Positions 32,675 through 41,724 are shown, counted from the first letter of the stretch. The stretch is 64,000 bases of DNA from an uncultured Oleiphilus sp. (GCA_913020045.1 CAJWBE010000010.1:42250-106249); one strand, 5' to 3'. Translations and numbers: made by a program. Notes: generated by a model not told the origin, from the letters alone.

Positions 32675-35674
32675 TTAATTCTTTGACTCCACTGGCCGTC
32701 GTCTTAATATCAGTAAATAACCTGCAGGAATGAGCAATAGAACAATCGGAGCGGATAGTGCCATCCCCCAACCGATAACCAAGGCTATTGGTGACATCAG
32801 ATTGTCATAGCCACCGATCCCATATGACAACGGTAACAAGCCAGCCACCGTTGTTAAAGAGGTAACCAGCATGGGCCGTACTCGGCCGATGGCGCCGTTT
32901 AGTAGTAGGCTAGGCCACTTTGCTTCATCTCTTCCGAACGACTGTTGACGATAGTGGTACAGCAGAACCAAAGCGTTGTTGAGGACAACACCTGTCATAC
33001 CGATAATGCCCACACAAGCAAAGAAGCTTAGTGGCTTGCCATGTAGCCACAATACAAGCAGCGCAGCTGCAATACCGGTTGGCAGTACTAACAATGCCAG
33101 TAAAGCAGTACTGACGCGATCAAATAGCACCATCATTACCATCGCCATTGCAACAACTGCTAGCAATAAAGTTAATCCTAACGCTTTTAACGAATCGATC
33201 GTTTCACTGGCTTGACTGCTACTGAATATTTCTGCACTGAAGCCATGCTCAGAAAAAGCTCCCATCAGAGCTTGTTCCACCTTAATAGGGTCCGTTATAT
33301 TTTCATCAATATGGCTAGATACGCGTAAAGCACGCAGACCATTATAATGCTCAAATGCTTCAGGGCGCTCACTTTGCTTCCAGCGAACTAGCTGGCCAAG
33401 TTCAATAAGTTGGCCCTGACTATTTTGAATAAGTAGTTGTGCCAGCTCTCTTGGTGTACGGTCATTCTCTTCTAGAACCAGTCGATATAGTACCTCTTCT
33501 CCATCTAAAAACAGACGAGATACATGTTCACCTTCAATGGCAATTCTTAATAAGTTTGTAACCTGTGCTAGCGTTACCCCGTGCTGTACAAGCCAATCTG
33601 GCCGGATATCAGCCATTAGCTGGCCGATAGGCTCTGCATCGGAGATATTAGGGGAAACGGTACCTGGGGTGCTTTCAAGTTTAGCTAGTATTGCTTCGGC
33701 CAATGCATGACGATCTTGATCACTACCACCAACCACTTTAATGTCTATTGGGCGCTCTCCTGGGGGGCCACCAGTATCGACGTCAAACTCTAGTTCTAGT
33801 CCAAAGGCTTTACTTTGTTGTTGCCAATTATTTACCACCTCGTTTGCGCCTAAATCACGCCGACCAGCCGGTACTAAGCTGACTTCCCAGCTTCCCTCTG
33901 CCTCTGTTACCTCACCATACCAACCGCTAACTTCTTCGGTGTCAGCTAGCATTTGATCGATCTGCTGCGCCAATTGCCAGCTCTGATCTAGTTCTAAATT
34001 TGCTGGCATCGTTGCGGATATCGCGACTAGATATGCGCCATCGTCGGGGAAAAATACGAGTGGCAATCGCTGACTTAAAAACATCGCTAATAGTATCGAA
34101 ATAACCAGTATCGAACTGATAAGTGCTCTAGGATAAGAAAGAGCGAATTGCAGTGTTGGTCGAACATGTTCGCCAAGATTGGTTAGCCACGCCTTGGTAG
34201 GTAGCTTATCAACACTGCTAAGAGCTCGGCGCAGGTGTGAGGGTACGACTAGCACAGCATCAAGCAATGAAAATAAAAGAGCGATTGAGATAGTCAGCGG
34301 CAATACGTATAACAGCTTACCCGTATCCCCAGGCAGCCATAGCATTGGCAAGAAAGCGATGATCGTGGTGCATATAGACACTAGAATAGCGGGTGCAACC
34401 TGTTGTACGCCGGTCAGAACAGCTTGTGTGATCGGTAAACCATCACTAATGTTAGCACTGATACGTTCACTTACGACCACGGAGTCATCAACGATAATAC
34501 CGATAATCAGAATAAGTGCAGCCATAGTGTAGCTATCGAGGATTTGACCAATCGCGGCTAATACGCCGATTGTCCCCAGAAGGCAAAATGGGATAGATAG
34601 CGCCACCCAAGGGGCAATACGGTGGTGCAGTACTAAAGCCAATACCAATAGCACCAAAAATAAACCCGTTATACCGTTTACCTTAACAATATCAAAGCGG
34701 GTTTTGATTTCTTGGGCGACATCGAAGCCAACTGCTAATTGGTATTGACTGCCTAGGCGCAATTGTTCTGAATCGAGCAGTGCGCGTACTGCTTGCGAGG
34801 TGCTCACCACGTCAGCCTTTTCTGCCGCACGCAGGTCAAAGCCAATGCTACGTTTACCATTGATCACAGATAGGCTTTTCTGGCGTTCATAGTCGTAGCG
34901 AATAGTCGCGACGTCGTCTAGTCTAATCAGTGGCTGCTGTTTAAGCGGTAGGGCGCCAAGTTTAGCTGCGCTGTCTAGCCTAGCTTCTGCAACAAGCTCG
35001 ATTTGCTCATCATTCACGCTGATACTGCCCGCAGTAGCCAGCAGGTTATGATCGGCAATGGCTGCGGCAATATCATCCGCGCTTAGCTGGTAACGGCTTA
35101 ATTGAGCCGGCTCTAGCTCAATCCAAAATTCACGTTCGCGTAGGTCAATAAGATTGACTTCACCCACACCAGACATTCTGCGCAACTTTAGCTCAAGCTG
35201 CTTTGCTTGTTCACGTAGCTCTGAGTAGGGTAAATCTGAGCCAATACCTACCACCATAAAGTCGAGATTTGATGATTTCTCGACACGAACCAAGGGGCGT
35301 TCGGTCACCTGAGGTGGGAGGTCCGTAACACGGTTAACGGCATCACGGATATCTTGATAAACCGCATCTAGGTCAGTTATGACTGAATCTATAATGATTA
35401 TTATTTCAGAATATCCACTTTCGGACACCGAAGTAAAACGCTCGACTCCCGAAACACTTAGTAGTTCCTTCTCTAGCTTGGCTGTGACATTGGATTCTAC
35501 TTCCTCAGCTGAAGCGCCTGGATAGTTTGTTGTGATGGCCACTTCACCAGCATCTACGGCCGGCTTTTCCGCCATCGGCAAAAACCACAAGGAGAGAGTT
35601 CCGATCACCAATATCGACATTGTTAGCAAGTTAGCGAGCAAACGGCGCTGTAGCAATAAAGCAAAGATATTCAC
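32675..35674 (-). CDS. RND-family efflux transporter, inner-membrane pump, 999 aa
   Basis: An AcrB/MexF-like fold: one N-terminal helix, a large periplasmic loop, helices 2-6 containing the proton-relay GIIVDDSVVVSERI, a second periplasmic loop (with GGPPGERPIDIKVVGG) and helices 7-12 with GIIGMTGVVLNNALVL. It is slightly shorter than typical HAE1 pumps and closer to the multidrug/metal-independent RND class. The start is a GTG overlapping the adaptor gene's TAG by one base, so the two are translationally coupled. No outer-membrane factor is encoded nearby; a TolC-like protein elsewhere is presumably shared. Substrate unknown. Confidence 0.93.
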   Translation of the reverse strand: MNIFALLLQRRLLANLLTMSILVIGTLSLWFLPMAEKPAVDAGEVAITTNYPGASAEEVESNVTAKLEKELLSVSGVERFTSVSESGYSEIIIIIDSVITDLDAVYQDIRDAVNRVTDLPPQVTERPLVRVEKSSNLDFMVVGIGSDLPYSELREQAKQLELKLRRMSGVGEVNLIDLREREFWIELEPAQLSRYQLSADDIAAAIADHNLLATAGSISVNDEQIELVAEARLDSAAKLGALPLKQQPLIRLDDVATIRYDYERQKSLSVINGKRSIGFDLRAAEKADVVSTSQAVRALLDSEQLRLGSQYQLAVGFDVAQEIKTRFDIVKVNGITGLFLVLLVLALVLHHRIAPWVALSIPFCLLGTIGVLAAIGQILDSYTMAALILIIGIIVDDSVVVSERISANISDGLPITQAVLTGVQQVAPAILVSICTTIIAFLPMLWLPGDTGKLLYVLPLTISIALLFSLLDAVLVVPSHLRRALSSVDKLPTKAWLTNLGEHVRPTLQFALSYPRALISSILVISILLAMFLSQRLPLVFFPDDGAYLVAISATMPANLELDQSWQLAQQIDQMLADTEEVSGWYGEVTEAEGSWEVSLVPAGRRDLGANEVVNNWQQQSKAFGLELEFDVDTGGPPGERPIDIKVVGGSDQDRHALAEAILAKLESTPGTVSPNISDAEPIGQLMADIRPDWLVQHGVTLAQVTNLLRIAIEGEHVSRLFLDGEEVLYRLVLEENDRTPRELAQLLIQNSQGQLIELGQLVRWKQSERPEAFEHYNGLRALRVSSHIDENITDPIKVEQALMGAFSEHGFSAEIFSSSQASETIDSLKALGLTLLLAVVAMAMVMMVLFDRVSTALLALLVLPTGIAAALLVLWLHGKPLSFFACVGIIGMTGVVLNNALVLLYHYRQQSFGRDEAKWPSLLLNGAIGRVRPMLVTSLTTVAGLLPLSYGIGGYDNLMSPIALVIGWGMALSAPIVLLLIPAGYLLILRRRPVESKN

Positions 35675-36432
35675 TACTCAATTCCCTCTGTGATTTTTAA
35701 TTCCGCTCGATAGCCAGGCTTGAGTAGACCTTCGAAGTTGTCGAGTTCAAGTTCGATACGATAACCACTACCACCACGTTGAGGTGCGTCAGCAATACGC
35801 TGGATCCTAGCCTTTAGGTGTTTGTCGACAGCGGGCACATAGACGTCAACGACTTGGTCCAGTGTTAACTGCGCAATGTCTTGCTCTACTAGACTAGCTT
35901 CAACCAACACACGGCTGATATCCACTAGTCGGTATAAAGGATCTCCAGTATTAACCCATTGACCAACCTCGACGTAACGCTCTACTACGTTCGCTGAAAA
36001 CGGTGCCTGCACACGATGCTTATCGACATTACGCTGTGCGATTGCAAAGTTTTGGCGCTCAACTCTCAGTTGTGCATTGCTTATCTGAGTTTGACGCAAC
36101 TGTTCTTCCAGGTGGCTATCAGCGACAGCTTTTTTGCTATTCAGGCGCTGCAAGCGAACGAGTTGCTTTGATTTTAAGTCGCTATCAACTTGAGCAAGAT
36201 CACGTTTAGCTAGCGCTAGTGCCAAAGCAAGCTCCGAATCTGTGGATTCGAATTCCAGTAGCAGCTGTGATTTCTCAACTTGATCACCAAACTCTGTGTA
36301 ATGCTCACTAACGATTCCTTCCACCTGAGCCATGATGTCTGTCTCTGTATACGCCTTAATCTCACCAATTAAATAGTTTGTTGCATTGCTTATGGCGGGA
36401 ATTAGAAAGACTAAAAGTAGTGCAAAGCGCAT
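35674..36432 (-). CDS. RND periplasmic adaptor (membrane fusion protein), 252 aa
   Basis: A signal peptide (about 1-18) is followed by a split lipoyl domain (IMAQVEGIVSEHYTEFGDQV and RVQAPFSANVVERYVEVGQW), a short helical hairpin (about 70-125) and a beta-barrel. This is a compact adaptor of the HlyD/AcrA type, shorter than AcrA (about 390 residues) and with a short hairpin. The ATG at 36432 has GGAGAG six bases upstream and starts the signal peptide; the longer open frame to 36534 overlaps the lipoprotein gene and is rejected. It is coupled to the RND pump downstream. Confidence 0.9.
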   Translation of the reverse strand: MRFALLLVFLIPAISNATNYLIGEIKAYTETDIMAQVEGIVSEHYTEFGDQVEKSQLLLEFESTDSELALALALAKRDLAQVDSDLKSKQLVRLQRLNSKKAVADSHLEEQLRQTQISNAQLRVERQNFAIAQRNVDKHRVQAPFSANVVERYVEVGQWVNTGDPLYRLVDISRVLVEASLVEQDIAQLTLDQVVDVYVPAVDKHLKARIQRIADAPQRGGSGYRIELELDNFEGLLKPGYRAELKITEGIE

Positions 36433-36473
36433 GTTGAACTCTCCAAAATTACCTTTTCTATAAATGTTAATTA

Positions 36474-36490
36474 TTCTACTGCAGATGAAC
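36474..36490 (-). promoter_or_regulatory. Weak candidate response-regulator box before the RND operon
   Basis: GTTCAT-CTGCA-GTAGAA on the minus strand is followed after 11 bp by TATAGA. The first half-site matches the consensus at 5 of 6 positions and the second at only 3, so this is reported as tentative. Confidence 0.3.
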
Positions 36491-36505
36491 CAAAGAAGCG
36501 GTTGC

Positions 36506-36706
36506 TCAATACCAAAGAATGAATGCAACAGCACTCCCTACACCGCAACGCTCATTGAATTCACTTTTTCTACAAATATGTTTCGCTGCACTGTACGTGA
36601 GTAAGCTGCCGACTATATAGTGCTCAAGGTCGTAGTTTTTTTGAAATGACTGACAAGCACTAAGGTTAACAATCAGTCCTAAGATAACGATTAATCGAAT
36701 TTTCAT
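36506..36706 (-). CDS. Small lipoprotein, 66 aa
   Basis: The signal sequence MKIRLIVILGLIVNLSAC ends in a lipobox (LSAC), with Cys18 as the lipidation site. The mature part is ~48 residues with two further cysteines (HICRK and ERCGVG) and a hydrophobic C-terminus (SAVAFILWY). I do not recognise a family. A predicted response-regulator box with a well placed -10 lies just upstream, arguing that it is a real, regulated gene. It precedes the RND adaptor gene and may be in the same transcript. Confidence 0.74.
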   Translation of the reverse strand: MKIRLIVILGLIVNLSACQSFQKNYDLEHYIVGSLLTYSAAKHICRKSEFNERCGVGSAVAFILWY

Positions 36707-36758
36707 TTGGGAGACTCATTAGTTAGTTTTAGTTTGAGTCGAAATTAACAGGTTGAAT

Positions 36759-36775
36759 GTGAACAAAATGTCAAC
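36759..36775 (-). promoter_or_regulatory. Predicted response-regulator box, site 3
   Basis: On the minus strand it reads GTTGAC-ATTTT-GTTCAC, followed after exactly 11 bp by TAATTT. It lies about 53 bp before the small lipoprotein gene. One mismatch in the first half-site. Confidence 0.7.
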
Positions 36776-36787
36776 GAGTTGGACGCT

Positions 36788-38242
36788 CTAGTCCGAAGTG
36801 GGAGAACAAAGGAAAAAGTGAAAGTGATTAATAGTGATACCATTGTGACGATAATTCAGTTCATCTAGCCAACCGCATTGGCTTCCTTTAAGCTCGACCT
36901 CTCTCGGGGTTTGTGCTTTATGTTTCCTAGGTGTGACAAGAATGGCTGAAGTGCTTCTATCGGGTTCACCATTCCATAGGTCAAACTGATTGGGCTTGTT
37001 ATCAATAACTTGTACTGTCATCCCCGAGTCGAGGCTGTACCATGCTATTCGACTCGCATGAGTCCAATTTGCTACCCATATATGCTGAAGACTATGCTGT
37101 TGAGCGAGAGACACTGATTTTTGTGCGGCCTCATCCCAACCGAGTAAATCTTTGAATGCTTCTTCTGATCCGTTAATCGTTGTTACGGGTTTGAATGCAA
37201 GCAATACAAAAAGAATTGCCCAGAGCATAACGGAGACAGCAGCGAGGGCTTTTAGGATTGTTTTGGTTGTTTTACCGCTATTTTCCCATAATCGGAGAAA
37301 TTGCGTTGCACAAACAGGCGTTATTAAAAGCCAGCCTATTGATGCCCAATGGGGAAGGAGTTCACCATTGCCTGAGGACCACGCCACCAGTCCAAATTGA
37401 ATCAAGGCCATTGACAGTAATAGTTTCTCGGCAGAAGAAAAGCTATGTGTTTTCCTGAATAAGGTGAATATCAGCGTCAATCCAAGCACATAATTCAATG
37501 GTGAGAAAGAAGCAAGCTGAGCAACTTGCATGCGTATCATATTGCTGAACTCCCATTCGCCTGCCGCACCATGGTCAATCTGATAAGTGAACGAAATCCA
37601 GTCATTATGATAGTTCCAGTAGAGCACCGGAGATAAAAGGATTCCAGCAATTAAAATTGCCACCCATAACCATGTTTGCTTCAGCCACGTAACAAGTTGT
37701 TTTTCCAGCATGAGCCAGAAAACAACGGCTACCGGAATGCCTATAGCGGTGTATTTAGTTAGACCGGCAATCCCCATCAGAAAACCGAGTAGAATAAAGT
37801 TTTGCCAAGACTTAGAGCCTGATAGTTTCAGTACACAGATTATAATTAACAGATTCCAGGTCATCAGAGGCACGTCTGGCACCATACCCCAGCCCAGTAG
37901 TTGTGTAATAAGGCTGAGTTGAAACAGCGCAATAGTCGTTAGCGCAATTTTAGGCTGATTAGGATAAATGCGCTGAGTAAGCCTCAGTAAGAGAAAACTA
38001 TTGGTTACCATCACAATAAGTGATGTCAGGCGCAGGCCGATATCGTCGGGCCCAAACAATTGACTGGGAATTAGTAACCATCCTACGATCGGGGGATGGT
38101 CAAAATAGCTTAAGTCTGGTTTTAATGCATATAGACCGTAGTGGGCTTCATCAACGCCCAAGCCAACGCAGCTGATAAGAATTAGGTGCAGCAACGCATA
38201 AAGCCCGATTAAGCCATAACTTATTTTATGCTCAGTACTCAT
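36788..38242 (-). CDS. Glycosyltransferase family 39 (ArnT/PMT-like) membrane protein, 484 aa
   Basis: A polytopic membrane protein beginning with the family signature GVDEAHYGLYALKPDLSYFD and HPP (catalytic-site DE and DHPP near residues 29-48), followed by about ten more hydrophobic helices and a C-terminal periplasmic segment. The family transfers sugars from polyprenyl-phosphate donors to lipid A, proteins or other acceptors outside the membrane; ArnT adds aminoarabinose to lipid A. It is the last gene of a GtrA-GT9-GT39 unit on the minus strand. Donor and acceptor cannot be fixed, though envelope glycolipid modification is likely. Confidence 0.9.
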   Translation of the reverse strand: MSTEHKISYGLIGLYALLHLILISCVGLGVDEAHYGLYALKPDLSYFDHPPIVGWLLIPSQLFGPDDIGLRLTSLIVMVTNSFLLLRLTQRIYPNQPKIALTTIALFQLSLITQLLGWGMVPDVPLMTWNLLIIICVLKLSGSKSWQNFILLGFLMGIAGLTKYTAIGIPVAVVFWLMLEKQLVTWLKQTWLWVAILIAGILLSPVLYWNYHNDWISFTYQIDHGAAGEWEFSNMIRMQVAQLASFSPLNYVLGLTLIFTLFRKTHSFSSAEKLLLSMALIQFGLVAWSSGNGELLPHWASIGWLLITPVCATQFLRLWENSGKTTKTILKALAAVSVMLWAILFVLLAFKPVTTINGSEEAFKDLLGWDEAAQKSVSLAQQHSLQHIWVANWTHASRIAWYSLDSGMTVQVIDNKPNQFDLWNGEPDRSTSAILVTPRKHKAQTPREVELKGSQCGWLDELNYRHNGITINHFHFFLCSPTSD

Positions 38243-38255
38243 ATCGCGCTCTATA

Positions 38256-39494
38256 CTATGGCTCGATGGTGTTTAGCTGTATCTGATTCAGGGATTTTGA
38301 AATTCTCTCCAGTACCATGCTTGGCGTAATTCCCGTAATACAAGGACGATCTGTGCAGCTTGTCTTTCGGTGGTTGTGGGCACTGACACAAGGTGAGCAA
38401 GGAAGTCCCAGGTAGAAGTTTTCAGCATTGCCCAATGAACCATATAGTGCTGGTGTTTCTGGCCCAAATAGAACGTATACCTTTAATTTGGTTACCGATG
38501 AGAAATGACCCGGTCCAGAGTCGTTGGTCAACATCAAGGTAGATAGGTCGTAGAGCGGCAGTAGTTCATCGAATGCAAAGATGCCTGCTGAATTAACACA
38601 GCGGCTGTGTTCAACTAACTCGCGCAATTTTTCGGCTTCGGCATGTTCGTTAGGGGCACCCGTTATAACGACTAATATATCTTTATAGTTCTCAAGAATC
38701 GTTTGAATGACTTCTGCGAAGTTTTCGGCTAGCCAGCGACGTTGAGGTAAGAGCTCGGATGCATTCGGGTTGATTAGAACTATTCGATGGTCGTCGAAAC
38801 CGGGGTACATACGAGAGATCTTCGTTCGAACGGGTTTATGATCGTGCTCGCTGTAACTAAGTTTTTCTAGGGTAAGTTCTTCTGGCAAAACAGGGTGCGT
38901 TGGATATTCAGAGTTGTTGAATCCCAAGGCCGTATTAACGAGAGCGAAGAAGTTCTCTGCAATATGGATGTGGCTATTGAAACGAACTGGGTGGGTTAGT
39001 AGATCTCCTCTGTAGCAGCCTTCATCATGGAGTGTCGCAAATCCAACACGTGACGTTGCACCTGATACGCCACCTAATAGCGCAGTAAATCTGGAGAATA
39101 GTTCTAGGTCTATTGTGGTTGTAATCTCATTTTTTCGGCACCAAAATATAAATCGAACAATATCAATCGATAGATTAATAAAGTTGTCGGAGCGCATGAG
39201 GAATATGTTTTGATTGGGAACGGTATTCAAAATGCTCAGGCTTTTTACATTATCTTTAAAGATCACAAAATATAGCTCAGAGCCACCTTCATCATGTATT
39301 TTTCGCATAGCTGGATCAACAATAACTGCGCTCCCCATTTCTGATAACTCAATAAAAAGAGTGCGCGATAGATCGGCGTCCTGCTCTCTAGATTTTCTCT
39401 TGAAGAAATCCACGGCCTTTAGCCAAAAGGTGAGGGCAATTGTTAGCGGGATTCCAGCCCAGCGATCGATCTTACGCATCGTGTCTACTTGCAT
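38256..39494 (-). CDS. Glycosyltransferase family 9 (heptosyltransferase-like), 412 aa
   Basis: A GT-B fold soluble enzyme with INPNASELLPQRRWLAENFA (donor-binding region), VITGAPNEHAEAEKLREL and the C-terminal signature LTNDSGPGHFSSVTKLKVYV followed by FGPETP. GT9 enzymes are mainly LPS heptosyltransferases. A cysteine-rich patch (LPCSPCVSAHNHRKTSC) follows, an uncommon feature that could bind a metal. GGAGG five bases before the ATG supports the start, which overlaps the end of the GtrA gene by ten bases. The GT39 gene follows 13 bp later. Confidence 0.9.
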   Translation of the reverse strand: MQVDTMRKIDRWAGIPLTIALTFWLKAVDFFKRKSREQDADLSRTLFIELSEMGSAVIVDPAMRKIHDEGGSELYFVIFKDNVKSLSILNTVPNQNIFLMRSDNFINLSIDIVRFIFWCRKNEITTTIDLELFSRFTALLGGVSGATSRVGFATLHDEGCYRGDLLTHPVRFNSHIHIAENFFALVNTALGFNNSEYPTHPVLPEELTLEKLSYSEHDHKPVRTKISRMYPGFDDHRIVLINPNASELLPQRRWLAENFAEVIQTILENYKDILVVITGAPNEHAEAEKLRELVEHSRCVNSAGIFAFDELLPLYDLSTLMLTNDSGPGHFSSVTKLKVYVLFGPETPALYGSLGNAENFYLGLPCSPCVSAHNHRKTSCTDRPCITGITPSMVLERISKSLNQIQLNTIEP

Positions 39495-39970
39495 TGGACC
39501 TCCGCTTTTTCTCTAAATATCACTAAGTGAGAAATGGTGAAATTAGCGACCATGCCAAGCGCAATGCCTAATAGGAATGCAATATATTTGTTCTCAATAA
39601 AGAAGGGGATGTTGGTAGTGAGCAAATAGTAGCAGCCCCAATTTAGAACAAAGCTAACACAACACATTGCCATATATTTCAGCCACTGCTGGAAGGTTTG
39701 CTCGTGGGAAACATCGTTGAAAGTGAATATTCGATTTAGAAACCAGTTGTTTGTTGCTGCGCACCAGTATGAAATAACTCTTGCCGCAGAGTGGTGTGCG
39801 CCGAGACCTTGAGCTGCAAAGTAAACGATAGTATCTATTACGAAACCGCTCCCACCAACTAGGCCAAACTTTATGAAGCGTATAGGCAACCAGTTCTGGT
39901 TTTGGCTTACTAATCTGGCGCCTTTTATTAGCGCGCTTTCTCGCTGTTTGTTGCAGCTTTGATAAAACAT
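39485..39970 (-). CDS. GtrA-family membrane protein, 161 aa
   Basis: A small membrane protein with four predicted helices and the GtrA pattern: IRFIKFGLVGGSGFVIDTIV near residue 31 onwards, WCAATNNWFLNRIFTF in the middle and LGMVANFTISHLVIF near the end. GtrA proteins are thought to flip or present polyprenyl-linked sugars for glycosyltransferases at the membrane. It heads the GT9-GT39 operon. GAGGAAAG just before the ATG supports the start. A predicted response-regulator box lies 80-96 bp upstream. Confidence 0.88.
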   Translation of the reverse strand: MFYQSCNKQRESALIKGARLVSQNQNWLPIRFIKFGLVGGSGFVIDTIVYFAAQGLGAHHSAARVISYWCAATNNWFLNRIFTFNDVSHEQTFQQWLKYMAMCCVSFVLNWGCYYLLTTNIPFFIENKYIAFLLGIALGMVANFTISHLVIFREKAEVQCK

Positions 39971-40610
39971 CTACTTTCCTCAATATAGAATTCATCGAAG
40001 CTATTTCGAAATCCGATGAATAATTACTGAAAATGTTAGATGGGGAGATGTGAACCACTTGTGAACTAATTGTATTTAATTGGCATGTATGAAATCTGGG
40101 GGGATAAGTCAGGGCTAAATTAGGGTTAACTAGCTCTTTATTTAATTGCTAGTCTGCGTTATCTGTTAAGCGAATAGACTTATGTCTGCTTGAGCCTTAA
40201 ATCCAACGAATGTTGTTTGCGAATCAACAGAGAAATAACGTCAGCCCCCTCATCCTTCCTGATGATGGGGTATGTCTGCTTTTGTCTAGCCGCGAGTCAA
40301 AGATGCAGGGCCGTTTTGGGCCTGCTAATCTCACATTTCAGATAAGGGTTTCCGACTTGTACAATGTCTGCTTTGGTGTGATTGCTGAAGGGGGGACGTT
40401 AAGGGTTTTGAGTCTGCTTCTCACCAGTTTCTGATGTTATCGAGTGATTTGGTGTTAATAGTATTCAGTCAATCTTAAAGCAAGTCCCAACGCCTGTAAT
40501 TGGCACAATTTAGACTGTTAGATCGTCTGTGGGTGATGCATTTTTGGGATGATTTACATGGCTAATGTGCGGAGATATTTTCCTCGTGAGGATTTGAATC
40601 TGAAGTGTAC
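39971..40610. other. Region between GtrA operon and MmcQ/YjbR gene
   Basis: It contains the predicted response-regulator box at 40050-40066 and the GtrA promoter. A 74-codon plus-strand frame at 40210-40434 has no recognisable domain and is not called. Nothing else is identified. Confidence 0.5.
40050..40066 (-). promoter_or_regulatory. Predicted response-regulator box, site 4
   Basis: On the minus strand it reads GTTCAC-AAGTG-GTTCAC, followed after exactly 11 bp by TAACAT. It lies about 80 bp before the GtrA start. Both half-sites are perfect. Confidence 0.72.
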
Positions 40611-40994
40611 TCAGTTTCGATAAATCACATCTTTCCCATAGCTCAACTCTAGCGCCTCTCGCTCGACTTTCTTGAGCTTCTTCACGACCAAACCATAAGA
40701 GTGATCGATCATTCTTTCGATCTCGCCAACCGGAATAGAGCCGTCCAAAATCACTGTATTCCAATGCTTTTTGTTCATGTGATAACCAGGAATAACGGCA
40801 GGGAATATATCGCGTAACTCAAAGGCATGGTTCGGGTCGCACTTGAGATTCATGTTGGCAATTTCTTTGTTTATCGACAGCGTGGCGAACATTTTGCCTT
40901 TTACTTTGGGTACTAGAACGTCAGGGCCAAAGGGGTAATCTTCTACTGCGGCGGGTTTGGATAAGAGGTATGCTTTAGCGCTTTCGTAGTCCAT
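40611..40994 (-). CDS. MmcQ/YjbR family protein (CyaY-like fold), 127 aa
   Basis: A full-length member of the MmcQ/YjbR (DUF419) family: it starts MDYESAKAYLLSKPAA, with PFGPDVLVPKVKGKMFATLS in the first half and the HMNKKHWNTVILDG and ELSYG blocks in the second. The family adopts a double-wing DNA-binding-like fold; its molecular function is not settled. AGGA upstream of the ATG supports the start. It is divergent from the SDR gene. A broken, partial copy lies at 22268-22430. Confidence 0.9.
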   Translation of the reverse strand: MDYESAKAYLLSKPAAVEDYPFGPDVLVPKVKGKMFATLSINKEIANMNLKCDPNHAFELRDIFPAVIPGYHMNKKHWNTVILDGSIPVGEIERMIDHSYGLVVKKLKKVEREALELSYGKDVIYRN

Positions 40995-41058
40995 TATTTT
41001 AATCCTTTTTCAGCTATTTCGTTCGTCAACAATAGGCGTTAATCACCGGAGATAAGCA

Positions 41059-41724
41059 ATGAGCAGAACTATCGTGATCACTGGAGCAAGTCGGGGTATA
41101 GGGTTGTCCTTTTGTAAACATTATCATGCGCTTGGCGATACGGTCTACGGTGTTTGTAGAACGCCTTCTGAGTCACTTAAAAAATTAGGTGTGAGGGTTA
41201 TTTCGGGTATTGATATTGCGGAAGCGGAAGCGGTGGCAGCCTTAGCGGAAGCTTTATCAGGTGAGCATATTGATTTGCTGATTAACAACGCGGGCGTACT
41301 CAATGACGAGGTATTGGGGAGCTTAAACTTCGATACCATGGAACAGCAGTTTCAGGTCAATGCACTCGGGCCTTTGCGCGTGACGGAGGCGTTGCTTGGC
41401 CAACTGAATGATGGCGCTAAAGTTGCCAACATTACAAGCAGAATGGGATCTGTTGAAGACAATACTAGCGGGGGCCGCTATGGTTATCGCATGTCAAAAG
41501 CGGCGTTGAATATTGCCAGTGTTTCTTTAGCGCGTGACTTGGCACCTCGCGGAGTTGCTGTAGGGATTTTCCATCCGGGTTTGGTGGGGACAGAGATGAT
41601 TGGTGGTTACGGCGATATCACGCCAGATCAAGCGGCCAATCGTTTGGCACAGCGTATCGAGGAACTTTGCATGGAAAGCAGTGGAACGTTCCGTCATTCA
41701 AATGGCGACACCTTACCTTGGTAG
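41059..41724 (+). CDS. Short-chain dehydrogenase/reductase, 221 aa
   Basis: A classical SDR: cofactor motif TGASRGIG (residues 7-14), NNAG structural motif, catalytic Ser in ITSRMGS and the YxxxK pair in YRMSKAAL (Tyr near 143). The arginine just after the GxxxGxG motif region (CRTPSE) suggests NADP preference. It oxidises or reduces a small alcohol/carbonyl in the cytoplasm; the substrate is unknown, and the sequence resembles the C-factor-like SDR group. GGAGATAAGCA upstream supports the ATG. The FMN reductase gene follows 76 bp later on the same strand. Confidence 0.9.
   Translation: MSRTIVITGASRGIGLSFCKHYHALGDTVYGVCRTPSESLKKLGVRVISGIDIAEAEAVAALAEALSGEHIDLLINNAGVLNDEVLGSLNFDTMEQQFQVNALGPLRVTEALLGQLNDGAKVANITSRMGSVEDNTSGGRYGYRMSKAALNIASVSLARDLAPRGVAVGIFHPGLVGTEMIGGYGDITPDQAANRLAQRIEELCMESSGTFRHSNGDTLPW

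Noticed and set aside
40210..40434. 74-codon plus-strand frame in the gap before the MmcQ/YjbR gene
   Set aside because: No recognisable domain, no clear Shine-Dalgarno and biased toward low-complexity residues; likely chance.
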